Source: Herbaspirillum sp. Sphag64 (GTDB lineage: Bacteria > Pseudomonadota > Gammaproteobacteria > Burkholderiales > Burkholderiaceae_D). Taken from it: DNA of 64,000 nucleotides. The position numbers and the translations under genes are program-made. The notes under the pieces are model-generated. The model was not told the DNA's origin. It saw nothing but the letters and a program-made list of their open reading frames with translations, and did no database searches. The stretch lies in contig NZ_JACHYE010000002.1 in assembly GCF_014192645.1 (NCBI RefSeq), positions 62,001 to 126,000 of the forward strand, read 5' to 3'. Shown here piece after piece: positions 26,526-35,879 of the stretch (within the stretch, counting starts at the first letter, position 1; the number at the start of each line of letters is the position of its first letter).

Positions 26526-27041
26526 ATGGAACTGCCCACCCTGCCAACCATTACGCCGCGCAAAAATTCACTGGTTTATCTGGTCAAGATCCTGTCCGGA
26601 TCACTGATTCTTTGGTTTGGCCTGCGCGCAATTGGCTTTACCTCGCCCTACTGGGCCATGATCTCGCTGATCATTGTGACTGAACCGGACATCACCCAGG
26701 CCAAAGCGAATTTTCGCGCACGTCTGATCAATACCCTTTCTGGCTGCGTAGTCGCCTGCGCGGCGCTAATCATTTTTGGCGCGACTTTCTGGGCCATGCT
26801 CATTGCGCTGACCGGTGCAGTCATCATCGCCATGCTGTGGCAAAACTATCCCAGCAACTGGCGTCTCGGCCCGGCTACCGTGGTGATTCTGATGTCAGCG
26901 GCGTTCAGTGGCGCCGGTCTGCATGAGGAACTCAATCTGGCGCTGCTAAGAGTGGTCGAAGTCATTGCCGGCAGCACCCTGGCCTTACTACAGACCGTGA
27001 TTTACATTGGTCTGGTCAATCGCAGGCAGCGCCTTGGCTGA
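26526..27041 (+). CDS. FUSC-like (aromatic acid exporter type) membrane protein
   Basis: A 171-residue inner-membrane protein with about five helices. It resembles the membrane half of FUSC/YccS-like proteins: YWAMISLIIVTEPDITQAKANFRARLINTLSG, in pieces, is the family's hallmark region. The soluble half of full-length FUSC proteins is missing, so it is a short stand-alone form. The start at MELPTLPTITP is tentative: no clear ribosome site is seen, and the frame remains open to 26400 across the htpG terminator. It ends 4 bp before the acetyltransferase start. Confidence 0.72.
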   Translation: MELPTLPTITPRKNSLVYLVKILSGSLILWFGLRAIGFTSPYWAMISLIIVTEPDITQAKANFRARLINTLSGCVVACAALIIFGATFWAMLIALTGAVIIAMLWQNYPSNWRLGPATVVILMSAAFSGAGLHEELNLALLRVVEVIAGSTLALLQTVIYIGLVNRRQRLG

Positions 27042-27045
27042 GCTC

Positions 27046-27657
27046 ATGCTAGCCACCACAATCACACCGCTCAGAGGGCCGCGCGTGGTGTTACGTGCCT
27101 GGCGCAAGGAAGATCTGGCTGCTTGCGCAGCCATGAATGCCGATCCTGAAGTGATGCGTTATTTCCCGGCTCCGCTGACAAGCGCTGAAAATGACATCAT
27201 GGTGCAACGTATCATTGCCCATTTTGCGCAACATGGATTTGGTTTGTGGGTACTGGAGATTCCCGGCGTGCTCCCGTTTGCAGGCTTCGTCGGCTTGCTG
27301 CAGGTCGGCTTTAATGCCCACTTCACACCTGCGGTGGAAGTCGGCTGGCGCCTGGTACGTTCGGCATGGGGAAATGGCTATGCAACAGAGGCTGCGCAAT
27401 GCGCGCTACAGCACGCGTTCATGACGCTGCAACTCAAGGAAATTGTGTCATTGACGGTGCCTGCCAACAAGCGCTCACAGGCTGTGATGCAACGACTGGG
27501 GATGGTCAGCAGGGTTCTGGACACCTTTGAACACCCTAGACTACCTCACGGTCATCCCTTACGGGTACACCTGCTCTATCGATTGACTCGTGAAGACTGG
27601 CTGGCACAACGTTATGGTCGCGCCAGCCGTTACGTGACGATTCGCGATAACACCTGA
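27046..27657 (+). CDS. GNAT acetyltransferase, RimJ/RimL type
   Basis: A 203-residue acetyl-CoA-dependent N-acetyltransferase. The sequence runs through TPLRGPRVVLRAWRKEDL, the central VGWRLVRSAWGNGYATEAAQ (acetyl-CoA-binding loop, WGNGYATEA) and VPANKRSQAVMQRLGM, all typical of the RimJ/RimL subgroup. The likely substrate is a protein N-terminus or a small amine. The start MLATTITPLRG follows 4 bp after the FUSC-like gene, so the two are probably cotranscribed. The frame is also open upstream to 27007. Confidence 0.85.
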   Translation: MLATTITPLRGPRVVLRAWRKEDLAACAAMNADPEVMRYFPAPLTSAENDIMVQRIIAHFAQHGFGLWVLEIPGVLPFAGFVGLLQVGFNAHFTPAVEVGWRLVRSAWGNGYATEAAQCALQHAFMTLQLKEIVSLTVPANKRSQAVMQRLGMVSRVLDTFEHPRLPHGHPLRVHLLYRLTREDWLAQRYGRASRYVTIRDNT

Positions 27658-27672
27658 ACAACACTGTTCAGG
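27653..27672. terminator. Shared terminator hairpin
   Basis: CCTGAACA/TGTTCAGG, an 8-bp perfect stem with a 4-nt loop, overlapping the acetyltransferase stop codon and lying 9 bp from the stop of the converging lipoprotein gene. It can serve both transcripts. Confidence 0.6.
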
Positions 27673-27681
27673 CGGCAGCAA

Positions 27682-28134
27682 TCAGTGTGTCACGCGAGTC
27701 ACGCCGCCAGCTGTTAACAGTCGCACACGGTCACCGACGCGAAACATTTCATCCGCATCCTGCGTAATGGCACGCAATTCACCACTATCAAGGCGCACAG
27801 TAATTTCAAGACCAGGACGGTTGGCCCTGCTTGATTCGATCTGATTTCCGACGGCGCCACCGGCCAATGCACCGACGATACCGGCGGCCAATGCGCCATT
27901 GCCGCGACCAATCGTCGAACCTGCCGCAATACCACCCAATGCAGCCCCAGCAACGGTACCAACACCACTGGCACCCTTGTCGATGGTGACGTTGCGAACA
28001 GACTCGACCACAGCCATACGCACAGTTTGCTCACCCTGAGTCTGGCGTGCGCTATAGACATTCGAAGAGTTTGGGGTAACGGCACAGCCAGCGATACTCA
28101 GCGCTGCGGTGGCGATCAATAACAGTTTTTTCAT
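27682..28134 (-). CDS. Glycine-zipper outer-membrane lipoprotein, SlyB-like
   Basis: A 150-residue lipoprotein. The signal peptide MKKLLLIATAALSIAGC has a lipobox ending at C17. A glycine-zipper (2TM) segment follows at about residues 60-95 (GVGTVAGAALGGIAAGSTIG, then GALAGGAVGNQI), then a beta domain (ITVRLDSGELRAITQDADE). SlyB/Pcp-type proteins stabilise the outer membrane. GGGAG precedes the chosen start; the frame is open to 28161. Confidence 0.88.
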   Translation of the reverse strand: MKKLLLIATAALSIAGCAVTPNSSNVYSARQTQGEQTVRMAVVESVRNVTIDKGASGVGTVAGAALGGIAAGSTIGRGNGALAAGIVGALAGGAVGNQIESSRANRPGLEITVRLDSGELRAITQDADEMFRVGDRVRLLTAGGVTRVTH

Positions 28135-28332
28135 ACGAGAACTCCCAAGAAAATAGCCCACTTAGCGTGGGTAACAAGGCTGTTGAGAAGACGCAATAAT
28201 TGACAATCTACCAGCCAACTTCGGCGCATAAACGGCCGCTATTTTAAAGGAGTGAAACTGTGGCGCTATCAAGAACTGTACAGATCGCATCGAGAATCGA
28301 TCAGGTATTCATGGATACAATCCGCAGAGGAA

Positions 28333-29082
28333 TTAGCGCCCACCGGAAACATCAATAAAGCTTCCTGTTGCATAGGAAGCTTCGTCAGAAAGCAGCCATA
28401 GAACAGCGTTAGCCACCTCCTGTGCCGTGCCACCGCGCTGCATTGGCACACCACTTTTGAGCCTCTCGACGCGGCCAGGCTCGCCGCCACTGGCATGAAT
28501 ATCGGTATGAATCAGTCCTGGACGCACAGCGTTCACACGTATTCCCTCTGCTGCCACTTCACGTGCCAGGCCGATGGTAAACGCATCAATTGCTCCCTTG
28601 GAAGCGGCGTAATCAACGTATTCGTTCGATCCACCGAGTTTGGCTGCCATCGATGAGAGATTCACGATCGCACCGCCCCTCCCGCCATGCCGGATCGACA
28701 TCCGTTTTATCGCCTCTCTGGCACACAGAAAGCTACCCGTCACATTCGTCAGCAATACCCGATTGATGCGTTCCGCAGTCATTACCTCGACCCGTTGTTG
28801 CTGCTCCAGGATGCCCGCATTGTTGACCAGCGCAGTAACCGGCCCATACTCCCGGTCAACGGTCTCGAAGAGGTAATTGATATCAGCTTCCACGGCGACA
28901 TCGGCACGCACGGCAATAGCCCTGCCTCCGGCTTGCTCAATGTCGCGTACGACGCCATCGGCAGCCTCACTGTTGCTCACATAGCTGATACAAACAGCGT
29001 AGCCATGCCGTGCAGCCGCGCGCGCAACTGCGGCACCAATACCACGACTACCTCCTGTGACGATAATGACTTTCCCCTGCAT
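28333..29082 (-). CDS. Short-chain dehydrogenase/reductase
   Basis: A 249-residue classical SDR. It has the NAD(P) motif TGGSRGIG, NNAG, the catalytic Ser in VNLSSMAA, and YAASK (Tyr-x-x-x-Lys). VRPGLIHTDIHA and the C-terminal YATGSFIDVSGGR are also typical of 3-oxoacyl reductase-like members. AGGTGG precedes the start chosen; the frame is open to 29115. It appears to be a single-gene unit; the substrate cannot be told. Confidence 0.88.
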   Translation of the reverse strand: MQGKVIIVTGGSRGIGAAVARAAARHGYAVCISYVSNSEAADGVVRDIEQAGGRAIAVRADVAVEADINYLFETVDREYGPVTALVNNAGILEQQQRVEVMTAERINRVLLTNVTGSFLCAREAIKRMSIRHGGRGGAIVNLSSMAAKLGGSNEYVDYAASKGAIDAFTIGLAREVAAEGIRVNAVRPGLIHTDIHASGGEPGRVERLKSGVPMQRGGTAQEVANAVLWLLSDEASYATGSFIDVSGGR

Positions 29083-29351
29083 TAATCCACCTTTATCTGA
29101 TTGTTCACGATTCAATGAGCAATAGCACAGCGAGAACGCCGGATGTTCAGAGCAATAGTGTAGCGCGGAGTACAGCGTCGATGCCAGCTACCCCGATTTC
29201 GGATGTGATCCCAGTCTGACTGGACTCACCCCAAAGATGAAGTTCGCCGCATAGGCCAAATTTGTCACATCTATTCGCGGGGAAACACAGACGCATTGCC
29301 AGCCATCAATCAGTGTTCTCCCAAAGGTCGCAAAACTTGTCGGAGTAAGCA

Positions 29352-30309
29352 ATGAAATCAACCGATATCAACATCAGCACCAGACTAGGCTTCAGTTTTG
29401 GCACATTGATTCTCATCATGTGCATCATCGCAGGCATAGGTATCAGAAGCCTGTTGCGAGCCAGCGAAGCAACGGGAGAAATCGTCGGCGATCGCCAGGT
29501 CAAAGTCACACTTGCTACTGCCACAGCCGACCAGGTCAACATCTCCGCCCAAAACTTGAGGAACGCAATACTGGCACGCAATCAGCAGGAGCTCAATCTG
29601 TACCTCGACCACCTAGAGAAAAACACCGCTACTGTAGGCACCTTGCTGGCAAGGATAGAAAAGACGATCAATACATAAAGAGGACAATGCACAGCAAGCT
29701 AATACACTGGCGTTATCCGCATCCACGATTGCCATTGAGGGTGATAGCGTCGTCGGGCAAGTAGTAGAAGCGATGTGTGAAATCAACGAATCGTCACGCA
29801 AGATTGTCGACATCATCAGCGTCATTGACGGCATTGCCTTCCAGACCAACATTCTTGCATTGAATGCCGCTGTTGAGGCTGCTCGGGCCGGCGAGCAGGG
29901 GCGTGGCTTTGCAGTCGTCGCCTCCGAAGTACGCAGTCTGGCCCAGCGCAGTGCCGCCGCAGCCAAGGAGATCAAGGGACTGATTGATGCATCGGTGGAA
30001 AAGGTCGACAACGGCAGTCGACTGGTCGCTCAGGCCGGCACGACCATGGATGAGGTCGTCACCAGCGTCAAACGCGTCACCGACGTCGTAGCCGAAATCT
30101 CTGCAGCCAGCAAAGAGCAGAGTGACGGTCTGGAACAAATCAATCTGGCGGTCACCCAAATGGATGAGATGACGCAGCAAAATGCAGCACTAGTCGAACA
30201 AGCCGCGGCCGCCGCACAATCCTTGCGTCAGCAATCAAGTCATCTGATCAACACGGTCAGTGTCTTCAAGCTGGGGGCGATTCATGGTGAACTGGTTGGA
30301 GTTCATTAA
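29352..30309 (+). pseudogene. Methyl-accepting chemotaxis protein, internally deleted
   Basis: Two in-place pieces of one receptor gene. The first (29352-29678) gives MKSTDINISTRLGFSFGTLI, one membrane helix and the start of a periplasmic helix bundle, then stops. The second, in another frame, begins about 29680 and carries [20 protein letters not shown] followed by the complete signalling hairpin tip ([20 protein letters not shown]) to the end at 30309. Compared with the intact receptor at 32926, the rest of the ligand domain, second membrane helix, HAMP domain and first methylation helix (about 200 residues) are missing at the junction near 29675-29690. An ATG at 29773 could still make a soluble signalling fragment. 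Confidence 0.8.
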
Positions 30310-30463
30310 GAGCGATGTTAACAATATCGATTTCGACTTTATTGTCTGTCCCAACGACAGACATGGCTTCGCACCGATAGCCTGTAACTTTTAATTTGCC
30401 ATCTTCCTGATAGATAATCACGGACAGACTTTAACCGTCGGCATCTGTCCGCGCGATCATCAC

Positions 30464-30967
30464 ATGTCCTCCAAACAGAGTTTTCCACCTGTCGTCGATA
30501 CCCACACCCACACGCTTATCCTTGGCAGCCTGCCGGGCGACAAATCCTTGCTGCAGCAGCAGTATTATGCCCATCCGCAAAATAAGTTTTGGAAATTGGT
30601 GGGCGATTCGATTGGAGTAGAACTAGCGACGCTGGATTATCCAGCGCGATTATCAACCTTACTGGTCCATCAAATAGGCTTGTGGGATGTGATTGCCAAT
30701 GCACGACGTAGAGGCAGTCTCGACAGTGACATTCGAGAGCATACCCACAACGACCTGCCTGCGCTGATCGATACCCTGCCCGAACTGAAGACAATTGCAT
30801 TCAATGGCGGCACTGCCGCCAGGATCGGGATGAAAACCTTGGGAGAGCGTGCCAGAGATTTCCGGATACTGCTACTGCCGTCAAGCAGCTCGGCATATGC
30901 GACGTTATCATTCGCCCAGAAACTCGACATGTGGCAACAACTAACAACAACTGGCAACAGCTGCTGA
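30464..30967 (+). CDS. DNA-deoxyinosine (hypoxanthine) glycosylase
   Basis: A 167-residue uracil-DNA-glycosylase superfamily enzyme (family 6, hypoxanthine-DNA glycosylase type). The early block LILGSLPGDKSLLQQQYYAH followed by PQNKFW is the family's active-site region, with LWDVIANARRRGSLDSDI and a C-terminal LLPSSSSAYATLSF. These enzymes remove deaminated adenine from DNA. It stands alone; no ribosome site is obvious. Confidence 0.82.
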   Translation: MSSKQSFPPVVDTHTHTLILGSLPGDKSLLQQQYYAHPQNKFWKLVGDSIGVELATLDYPARLSTLLVHQIGLWDVIANARRRGSLDSDIREHTHNDLPALIDTLPELKTIAFNGGTAARIGMKTLGERARDFRILLLPSSSSAYATLSFAQKLDMWQQLTTTGNSC

Positions 30968-31080
30968 CCTGAAGCCGGAAAGATGGACGCTACACGCCTT
31001 TTGCTTGCCCTTCACTGAAGGAGACATGCAGCCACAAAATGTGCTAATTTCGCTGTTCTTTTCCTCCTAAAATAACCGCC

Positions 31081-31956
31081 ATGCGCTACCTGCTTTTACT
31101 ACTCAGCCTGCTGTCATTGCACGTGCAAGCCGAGACTTATGCCACCGATCTGCACGAATCCGTCGCATCCATCGATGTGTCCGTGAAGGATATGTATGGT
31201 CGGGAAGCAAGTGGTAAAGTCACCATTACTCAATTCAAGCCGGATGGTGACGGGCCCTTCCCTATCATGATCCTCAACCATGGCCGCAGCGTCAGCAATC
31301 ATGGTGAACCACCGCGCTTCCGCTATACCGCACAAGTCCGTTTTTTCACCAGTCGGGGGTTTGCGGTATTTGTACCAACCCGCATTGGCTACGGTGCCAT
31401 GGGTACCAGTTTTGACCCGGAAACTAGCGGCAACTGCGTCTCCCCAGACTATGCCCCCATGGCTGAAGCCGCCAGCAAGGAAATTCTGGCAGTACTGGAT
31501 TACGCCAAACAACAGCCCTACGTCGACCCGCACCGGGTACTTCTGGTCGGCCAGTCAGTCGGCGGCTACACCACCACCGCTGCGGCAGCCAAGAATCCAG
31601 ATGGGTTAGTCGCTGCCATCAATTTTGCAGGTGGCTCCGGTGGGGATCCAGACAAACACCCCGGCATCCCCTGCCAGGGACAAAAGCTGGAAGAAATGTA
31701 CAGCCATTTCGGTGCGACCACCAAGGTACCAATGCTGTGGATTTATACTCAAAATGATCGCTTCTTCAATCCTGATCACAGCCAAGCCTGGCACGCCGCT
31801 TTCGTCAAAGCGGGCGGCAATGCCGAGTACCATCTGATGCCAGCATTCAAAGAAAACGGTCATTTCCTGTTCGCCGGCGGCATCAATATCTGGTCGCCGG
31901 TCGTCGCTGAATTTCTGGGCAAGATGGGATTCCCTGCTGAACCACTGACGCATTAA
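31081..31956 (+). CDS. Secreted alpha/beta hydrolase (dienelactone hydrolase-like)
   Basis: A 291-residue exported hydrolase. Its signal peptide is MRYLLLLLSLLSLHVQA (cleavage after residue 17). The catalytic triad can be placed: S159 in GQSVGG, D225 in YTQNDRF and H260 in KENGHFLF. The oxyanion region is ILNHGRSV. It is clearly related to the C-terminal half of the larger protein at 51460 (compare FPIMILNHG with FPIFIFNHG, and AINFAGG with AVNFSGG). It is probably a periplasmic esterase or peptidase-like enzyme; the substrate is unknown. Confidence 0.82.
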   Translation: MRYLLLLLSLLSLHVQAETYATDLHESVASIDVSVKDMYGREASGKVTITQFKPDGDGPFPIMILNHGRSVSNHGEPPRFRYTAQVRFFTSRGFAVFVPTRIGYGAMGTSFDPETSGNCVSPDYAPMAEAASKEILAVLDYAKQQPYVDPHRVLLVGQSVGGYTTTAAAAKNPDGLVAAINFAGGSGGDPDKHPGIPCQGQKLEEMYSHFGATTKVPMLWIYTQNDRFFNPDHSQAWHAAFVKAGGNAEYHLMPAFKENGHFLFAGGINIWSPVVAEFLGKMGFPAEPLTH

Positions 31957-32080
31957 TTTTTTCGTGTCACGCTTCATGATCGGCATGTCGGCCGGCATTT
32001 TTTGGCCGGCTTGCTGGTCAGTACTGTGTTGACGAAATCCTGCCTGCAATGCACAGGCCCGATCAGCTAAACTTGCGAAC

Positions 32081-32221
32081 ATGCTCAAGAAAATTCTCTT
32101 CGTCCTCAAACTGGCACTGGTATTTGCTGCCATCGTTCTGTTCGCCAAGGCCATGGAGTTTCTGATTTTCAATGGCGGTTTTTCGGGCGCCTTCTACGAC
32201 ATTATTTTCTTCAGGAAATAA
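32081..32221 (+). CDS. Possible small membrane protein, 46 residues
   Basis: An open frame starts MLKKILFVLKLALVFAAIVL, a single hydrophobic helix, and ends in a short polar tail IIFFRK. Codon use looks protein-like, but no clear ribosome-binding site precedes the ATG. It follows the hydrolase gene by 124 bp. No family is recognised. Confidence 0.35.
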   Translation: MLKKILFVLKLALVFAAIVLFAKAMEFLIFNGGFSGAFYDIIFFRK

Positions 32222-32925
32222 GATCCCGGTTCACACTTAGCAATACCGAAATGACATTAGCAAAACGCACCAAACTAGAACATTAAAGATACTGCCCATG
32301 ATCTTTAATGGGGCAAGCACCCCATCAGTTTCCACAAGGAAACCACTCCTAATCCCCCGCGTCATCAAGTGTTGCGCCGACACCCCAAATTAGCGCCAGC
32401 ACTTCCGTCATCGATAAAAACAGAGCTAAACTAAATGCACCAGGATGAAACATCCTGCACAAAAACAGAACAAGAACAGGAAAGTAATCGCCGTGATAAC
32501 GCCAGTCATCTTTGTCGCCCAGTGCCACAGTAAAGGTACTGATGTCATTGAGGTAAAGCGCTCGAGAACGCATATCAACGAGAGTATTGACTTACAGAAA
32601 AACTTGTTCATTCCCCTCCACACCATAGCCTGAGAGAACCAGGAAAATGGTCATGCAACACTCCATCCTCTGCATGCTCTGCCCAGGTTTACCCTGTTTG
32701 CTTGCCACCGCCCTCAACTGGCTCGCCCGGTGCCACTCTCCTAAGACCCATGCTGACCGCAGACGCTCGCATTCCAGCGTTTTCCGCGACCAGCAATTGT
32801 TCCTGAATCGCTATCCATTGATGTTGTTAGAGAGCTGAGGTTACTTATCGAAGCTACTGATTGACTACTTTTTGGCTGCACATTGGCTGCTTATAAGCAT
32901 GTATTGACCACAGGAGGGTAAAAAC
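32222..32925. other. 704-bp stretch without a convincing gene
   Basis: It holds three adjacent hairpins (32281-32343, separate entry) and several short frames on both strands. A minus-strand stretch at about 32426-32573 would encode hydrophobic residues (ITFLFLFCFCAGCFILV), as if left over from a small membrane protein, but without a consistent start or ribosome site. The last 90 bp contain AGGAGGG at 32912-32918, the ribosome site of the receptor gene at 32926. Confidence 0.5.
32281..32343. repeat. Three consecutive perfect stem-loops
   Basis: CATTAAAGAT-N10-ATCTTTAATG (32281-32310, 10-bp stem), TGGGG-N6-CCCCA (32309-32324) and GTTTCC-ACAA-GGAAAC (32328-32343) follow one another with almost no gap. 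No T-run follows any of them. A structured small RNA, a leader, or a protein-binding region are possible. Confidence 0.55.
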
Positions 32926-34647
32926 ATGAAGTTGACGCTGAAGGCACGCTTGAGCGTGGTGGGACTCATTTTCATTTTATTGGCGGTAGGCGGCACCAGC
33001 ATTGGCCTGTATGGGATGTACCGTTCAAATCAGGGCCTCAAAACGGTCTATGAAGACCGTACTGTGGCACTCGAACAGGTATCCCGAATCGACCGGCTCA
33101 TGGTCAGAAACCGTCTCGCATTAGCCGAAGCCGTCCTCAATCCTAATGCTGACTGGCTCAAGTCAGAGATCGCTCTGATAGAAAAAAACGATGCTGAAAT
33201 CAATCAGACCTGGGATGACTACATGGCGACCTATCTGACACCAGAGGAAAGTCAGATTGCACAAAAATTCACTATCGACAAAGCCAAACTGCTCAAGGAG
33301 TGGTTCATCCCGGCGGTAGATGCGTTAAAAAATGGCAAGTTCGATGTTGTCAACCGGCTGCAGCACCAAAGCGACTATCTGGTCAAGCCGACGACCGAAG
33401 AAATCTCTGCCTTGCGCCAGATTCAGGTCGACGTCGCCAAGGATGAATACGGTCTGGCAAGCAACCGCTACATCGTCATCAAAAATTGGCTGGTGGCTGG
33501 CATGATCATTGGCCTGAGCGCGGCATTGGCCATTGGTGCCCTGCTGATCCGCAATATCTATCGCGAACTCGGTGGCGAACCTGAATACGCAGCGCAGGTT
33601 GTACGCAGCATTGCCAACAGCGATCTGACCGTATCCGTGGTAACCCGCAACGACGACAACAGCAGCCTGCTGTTCTCCATGCGCCACATGCAAGAGAACT
33701 TGCTCAAGTCTGTCAAGGACATCCGTCTGGCCACAGAAACCATTGCGACCGCCTCCGTGCAAATTGCCAGTGGCAATCTGGATCTCTCTTCACGAACCGA
33801 GCAACAAGCCGGATCTTTAGAAGAAACAGCATCCGCCATGGAACAACTGACCGCTACCGTCAAACAGAACGCCGACCACGCCCGCGAAGCCAACACACTT
33901 GCCGAATCAGCTTCTGCCGTCGCCGTCGAGGGTGGCAGCGTCGTGGGCCAAGTGGTCAATACCATGGGTGCGATCAACGACTCCTCACGCAAAATCGTCG
34001 ATATCATCAGTGTCATTGACGGTATAGCATTCCAGACCAATATCCTGGCACTGAACGCCGCAGTCGAAGCTGCCCGTGCTGGCGAACAGGGCCGAGGATT
34101 TGCGGTAGTCGCCACCGAGGTGCGCAATCTGGCGCAGCGCAGCGCCGGTGCGGCCAAAGAGATCAAGAGTCTGATTCATGCCTCGGTAGAAACCGTCGAG
34201 AACGGTACCCGACTGGTAGAACAAGCCGGTAGTACCATGCAAGAAGTGGTTGAACGAGTCAAACGTGTCACGGAGGTGATGTCCGAAATGACCTCGGCCA
34301 ATCGTGAACAAAGCGAAGGCATTGAACAGATCAACCTGGCCATTACCCAGATGGATGAGGTGACCCAGCAAAATGCTGCTCTAGTGGAAGAAGCCGCCGC
34401 CGCTGCCCAATCGCTACAGGATCAGGCTGGCCGACTGAACCAGATCGTCAGAATCTTCAAGCTCAGCGCTAACGATCTGTTACCGCCGCCAGAAAGTCAG
34501 CCAGGTTCCTATGCCTTCAGTTCGCAAGGGATCGCACGCCCAGCAACGCATCTTTCAAGCTTGCCAGGCCGAGCCGCCTCACGATCAGCGCCGGGTGAGC
34601 TGGCTAACCCCGAGTTGAGCACAAGGCTAGAAACAACAGACGTCTAA
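32926..34647 (+). CDS. Methyl-accepting chemotaxis protein
   Basis: A 573-residue Tar/Tsr-type receptor. Transmembrane helix 1 is at about residues 8-30, a four-helix-bundle ligand domain (4HB_MCP type) follows to about 185, helix 2 is at about 188-210, then HAMP and the long cytoplasmic signalling hairpin with the conserved tip [20 protein letters not shown]. The C-terminus ends LETTDV with no NWETF-type pentapeptide for the adaptation enzymes. It relays a chemical signal to CheA/CheW. AGGAGGG sits 8 nt before the start. The broken receptor at 29352 is a close paralogue. Confidence 0.93.
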   Translation: MKLTLKARLSVVGLIFILLAVGGTSIGLYGMYRSNQGLKTVYEDRTVALEQVSRIDRLMVRNRLALAEAVLNPNADWLKSEIALIEKNDAEINQTWDDYMATYLTPEESQIAQKFTIDKAKLLKEWFIPAVDALKNGKFDVVNRLQHQSDYLVKPTTEEISALRQIQVDVAKDEYGLASNRYIVIKNWLVAGMIIGLSAALAIGALLIRNIYRELGGEPEYAAQVVRSIANSDLTVSVVTRNDDNSSLLFSMRHMQENLLKSVKDIRLATETIATASVQIASGNLDLSSRTEQQAGSLEETASAMEQLTATVKQNADHAREANTLAESASAVAVEGGSVVGQVVNTMGAINDSSRKIVDIISVIDGIAFQTNILALNAAVEAARAGEQGRGFAVVATEVRNLAQRSAGAAKEIKSLIHASVETVENGTRLVEQAGSTMQEVVERVKRVTEVMSEMTSANREQSEGIEQINLAITQMDEVTQQNAALVEEAAAAAQSLQDQAGRLNQIVRIFKLSANDLLPPPESQPGSYAFSSQGIARPATHLSSLPGRAASRSAPGELANPELSTRLETTDV

Positions 34648-34686
34648 GCAACAATACCAGGTACATCAGACAACATGACAACGCAA

Positions 34687-34706
34687 CTCCGGCCCAACAG
34701 CCGGAG
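34687..34706 (+). terminator. Hairpin after the chemotaxis receptor gene
   Basis: CTCCGGC/GCCGGAG around a 6-nt loop, 40 bp after the receptor stop. There is no strong T-run. It lies upstream of the chosen start of the next gene. Confidence 0.4.
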
Positions 34707-34773
34707 CTGCATTAGCTGCGCCGGACCATGCCGCGGCAAGGTATCATTCGGCAATTCGAATTCAGGCACCGTC

Positions 34774-35637
34774 ATGTTGATCAAAAGAAAATCCATTGAG
34801 GCGCAAGCCAATACCAAGGCTGGCCCCGGCCCCAGCGCAGCCAAGGAAAAGTCGAAACCAAAAACAGGCGCAAGCACCGGCACCACCCGCAAGCCCAAAT
34901 TTGCGCCGGTGACCCTGTCCGAGCAGGATGGCGTGCGCTTCCTGCATTTTGGGACGGAATGGGTACAAGGCGCGATGCGTATCCGTAAGCCGGACTGGAT
35001 TGAACTCGAATATGCGCAGCAAATGATGAGCTGGATGCTCTTCAACGATCAGCCTGCCAGCATTGTGCAACTCGGCCTCGGCACGGGCGCATTGACCAAG
35101 TTCGGCTACCGTCAATTCCCGCAGGCACAAGTCACGGCGGTGGAGCTGAATCCTTCCGTGATTGCCATCTGCAACAGCATGTTCAAGCTACCGCCAGAAG
35201 ATGCACGTCTGAACATTCTCGAAATGGATGCTAACGACTTCATTCATGACCCCAAACGTATCAGCACCATCGATGCGCTACAGGTTGACCTCTACGACGC
35301 GACAGCGCGCGGCCCGGTACTGGATACCCCGGAGTTTTATGCCGCCTGTCGCGACAGTCTCAGCGAGCATGGCGTGATGACGGTCAACCTGTTTGGCGAC
35401 CATCCAAGCTATGCCAAAAACCTCAAGGCAATGCGCTATGCCTTCGACCAGGTGATTTCGCTGCCTGAAGTCCACGATGGCAACGTCGTCGCCATTGCTT
35501 TCAAAAACGCCGTTGCGCCAGACTTCCCGGCGCTCTATGAGCGCGCAGCAGCAATTACGGCAGCAACCAAATTACCCGCCAAATCGTGGGTGAACGGGAT
35601 CAAGAGCAATTTTCAGGATGAGAGCAAGAAAAAGTAA
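34774..35637 (+). CDS. Spermidine synthase-like protein
   Basis: A 287-residue protein with the Rossmann methyltransferase fold of polyamine aminopropyltransferases: QLGLGTGALTKFGY (cofactor loop), VTAVELNPSVI and the DALQVDLYDA block where spermidine synthases have the catalytic acidic D-x-x-D region. The N-terminal beta domain is short, and the first 45 residues are a Lys/Pro/Thr-rich low-complexity tail. The start MLIKRKSIEA was chosen because the upstream in-frame part (to 34675) crosses a hairpin. It may be a true aminopropyltransferase or a related SAM-using enzyme. Confidence 0.78.
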   Translation: MLIKRKSIEAQANTKAGPGPSAAKEKSKPKTGASTGTTRKPKFAPVTLSEQDGVRFLHFGTEWVQGAMRIRKPDWIELEYAQQMMSWMLFNDQPASIVQLGLGTGALTKFGYRQFPQAQVTAVELNPSVIAICNSMFKLPPEDARLNILEMDANDFIHDPKRISTIDALQVDLYDATARGPVLDTPEFYAACRDSLSEHGVMTVNLFGDHPSYAKNLKAMRYAFDQVISLPEVHDGNVVAIAFKNAVAPDFPALYERAAAITAATKLPAKSWVNGIKSNFQDESKKK

Positions 35638-35711
35638 CCCCCGCAAAGTGCTGTGACGAGTGGCTGCGATGCGGGAAGACAATAATTTATGACAAAAGTA
35701 TTAAAAAACAC

Positions 35712-35740
35712 TTGCACAGCTAAAAACCTCATCCTATAAT
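35712..35740 (+). promoter_or_regulatory. Promoter of the tRNA-Lys gene
   Basis: TTGCAC (35712-35717) and TATAAT (35735-35740) are 17 bp apart, a near-consensus sigma-70 promoter. It ends 21 bp before the tRNA gene, and a GC-containing stretch (gcgtgc) follows the -10 box as in stable-RNA promoters. Confidence 0.85.
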
Positions 35741-35761
35741 GCGTGCTCTCTCAAACAGAGA

Positions 35762-35837
35762 GGGGCGTTAGCTCAGTTGGTAGAGCAGCGGACTCTTAAT
35801 CCGTAGGTCGAGTGTTCGAGCCACTCACGCCCCACCA
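35762..35837 (+). tRNA. tRNA-Lys (anticodon CTT)
   Basis: A 76-nt cloverleaf. The acceptor stem is GGGGCGT/ACGCCCC with the discriminator A and an encoded CCA. The D-arm contains AGCTCAGTTGGTAGAGC, the anticodon arm is GCGGA-CTCTTAA-TCCGT with CTT as anticodon, and the T-arm is GAGTG-TTCGAGC-CACTC. It has its own promoter and terminator. An accessory region begins right after it. Confidence 0.95.
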
Positions 35838-35845
35838 GAACTCGA

Positions 35846-35877
35846 AATCCCAACCACCTGTGGTTGGGATTTTTTTT
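35846..35877 (+). terminator. Terminator of the tRNA-Lys gene
   Basis: A 12-bp perfect stem, AATCCCAACCAC/GTGGTTGGGATT, with a 2-nt loop, followed by a run of T residues to 35877. It is a classical intrinsic terminator. Confidence 0.92.
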
Positions 35878-35879
35878 GC

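Noticed and set aside
30305-30463. A regulatory RNA or promoter element between the broken receptor and the glycosylase gene
   Set aside because: Only unremarkable sequence is seen; no clear hairpin, -35/-10 pair or ribosome site could be supported.
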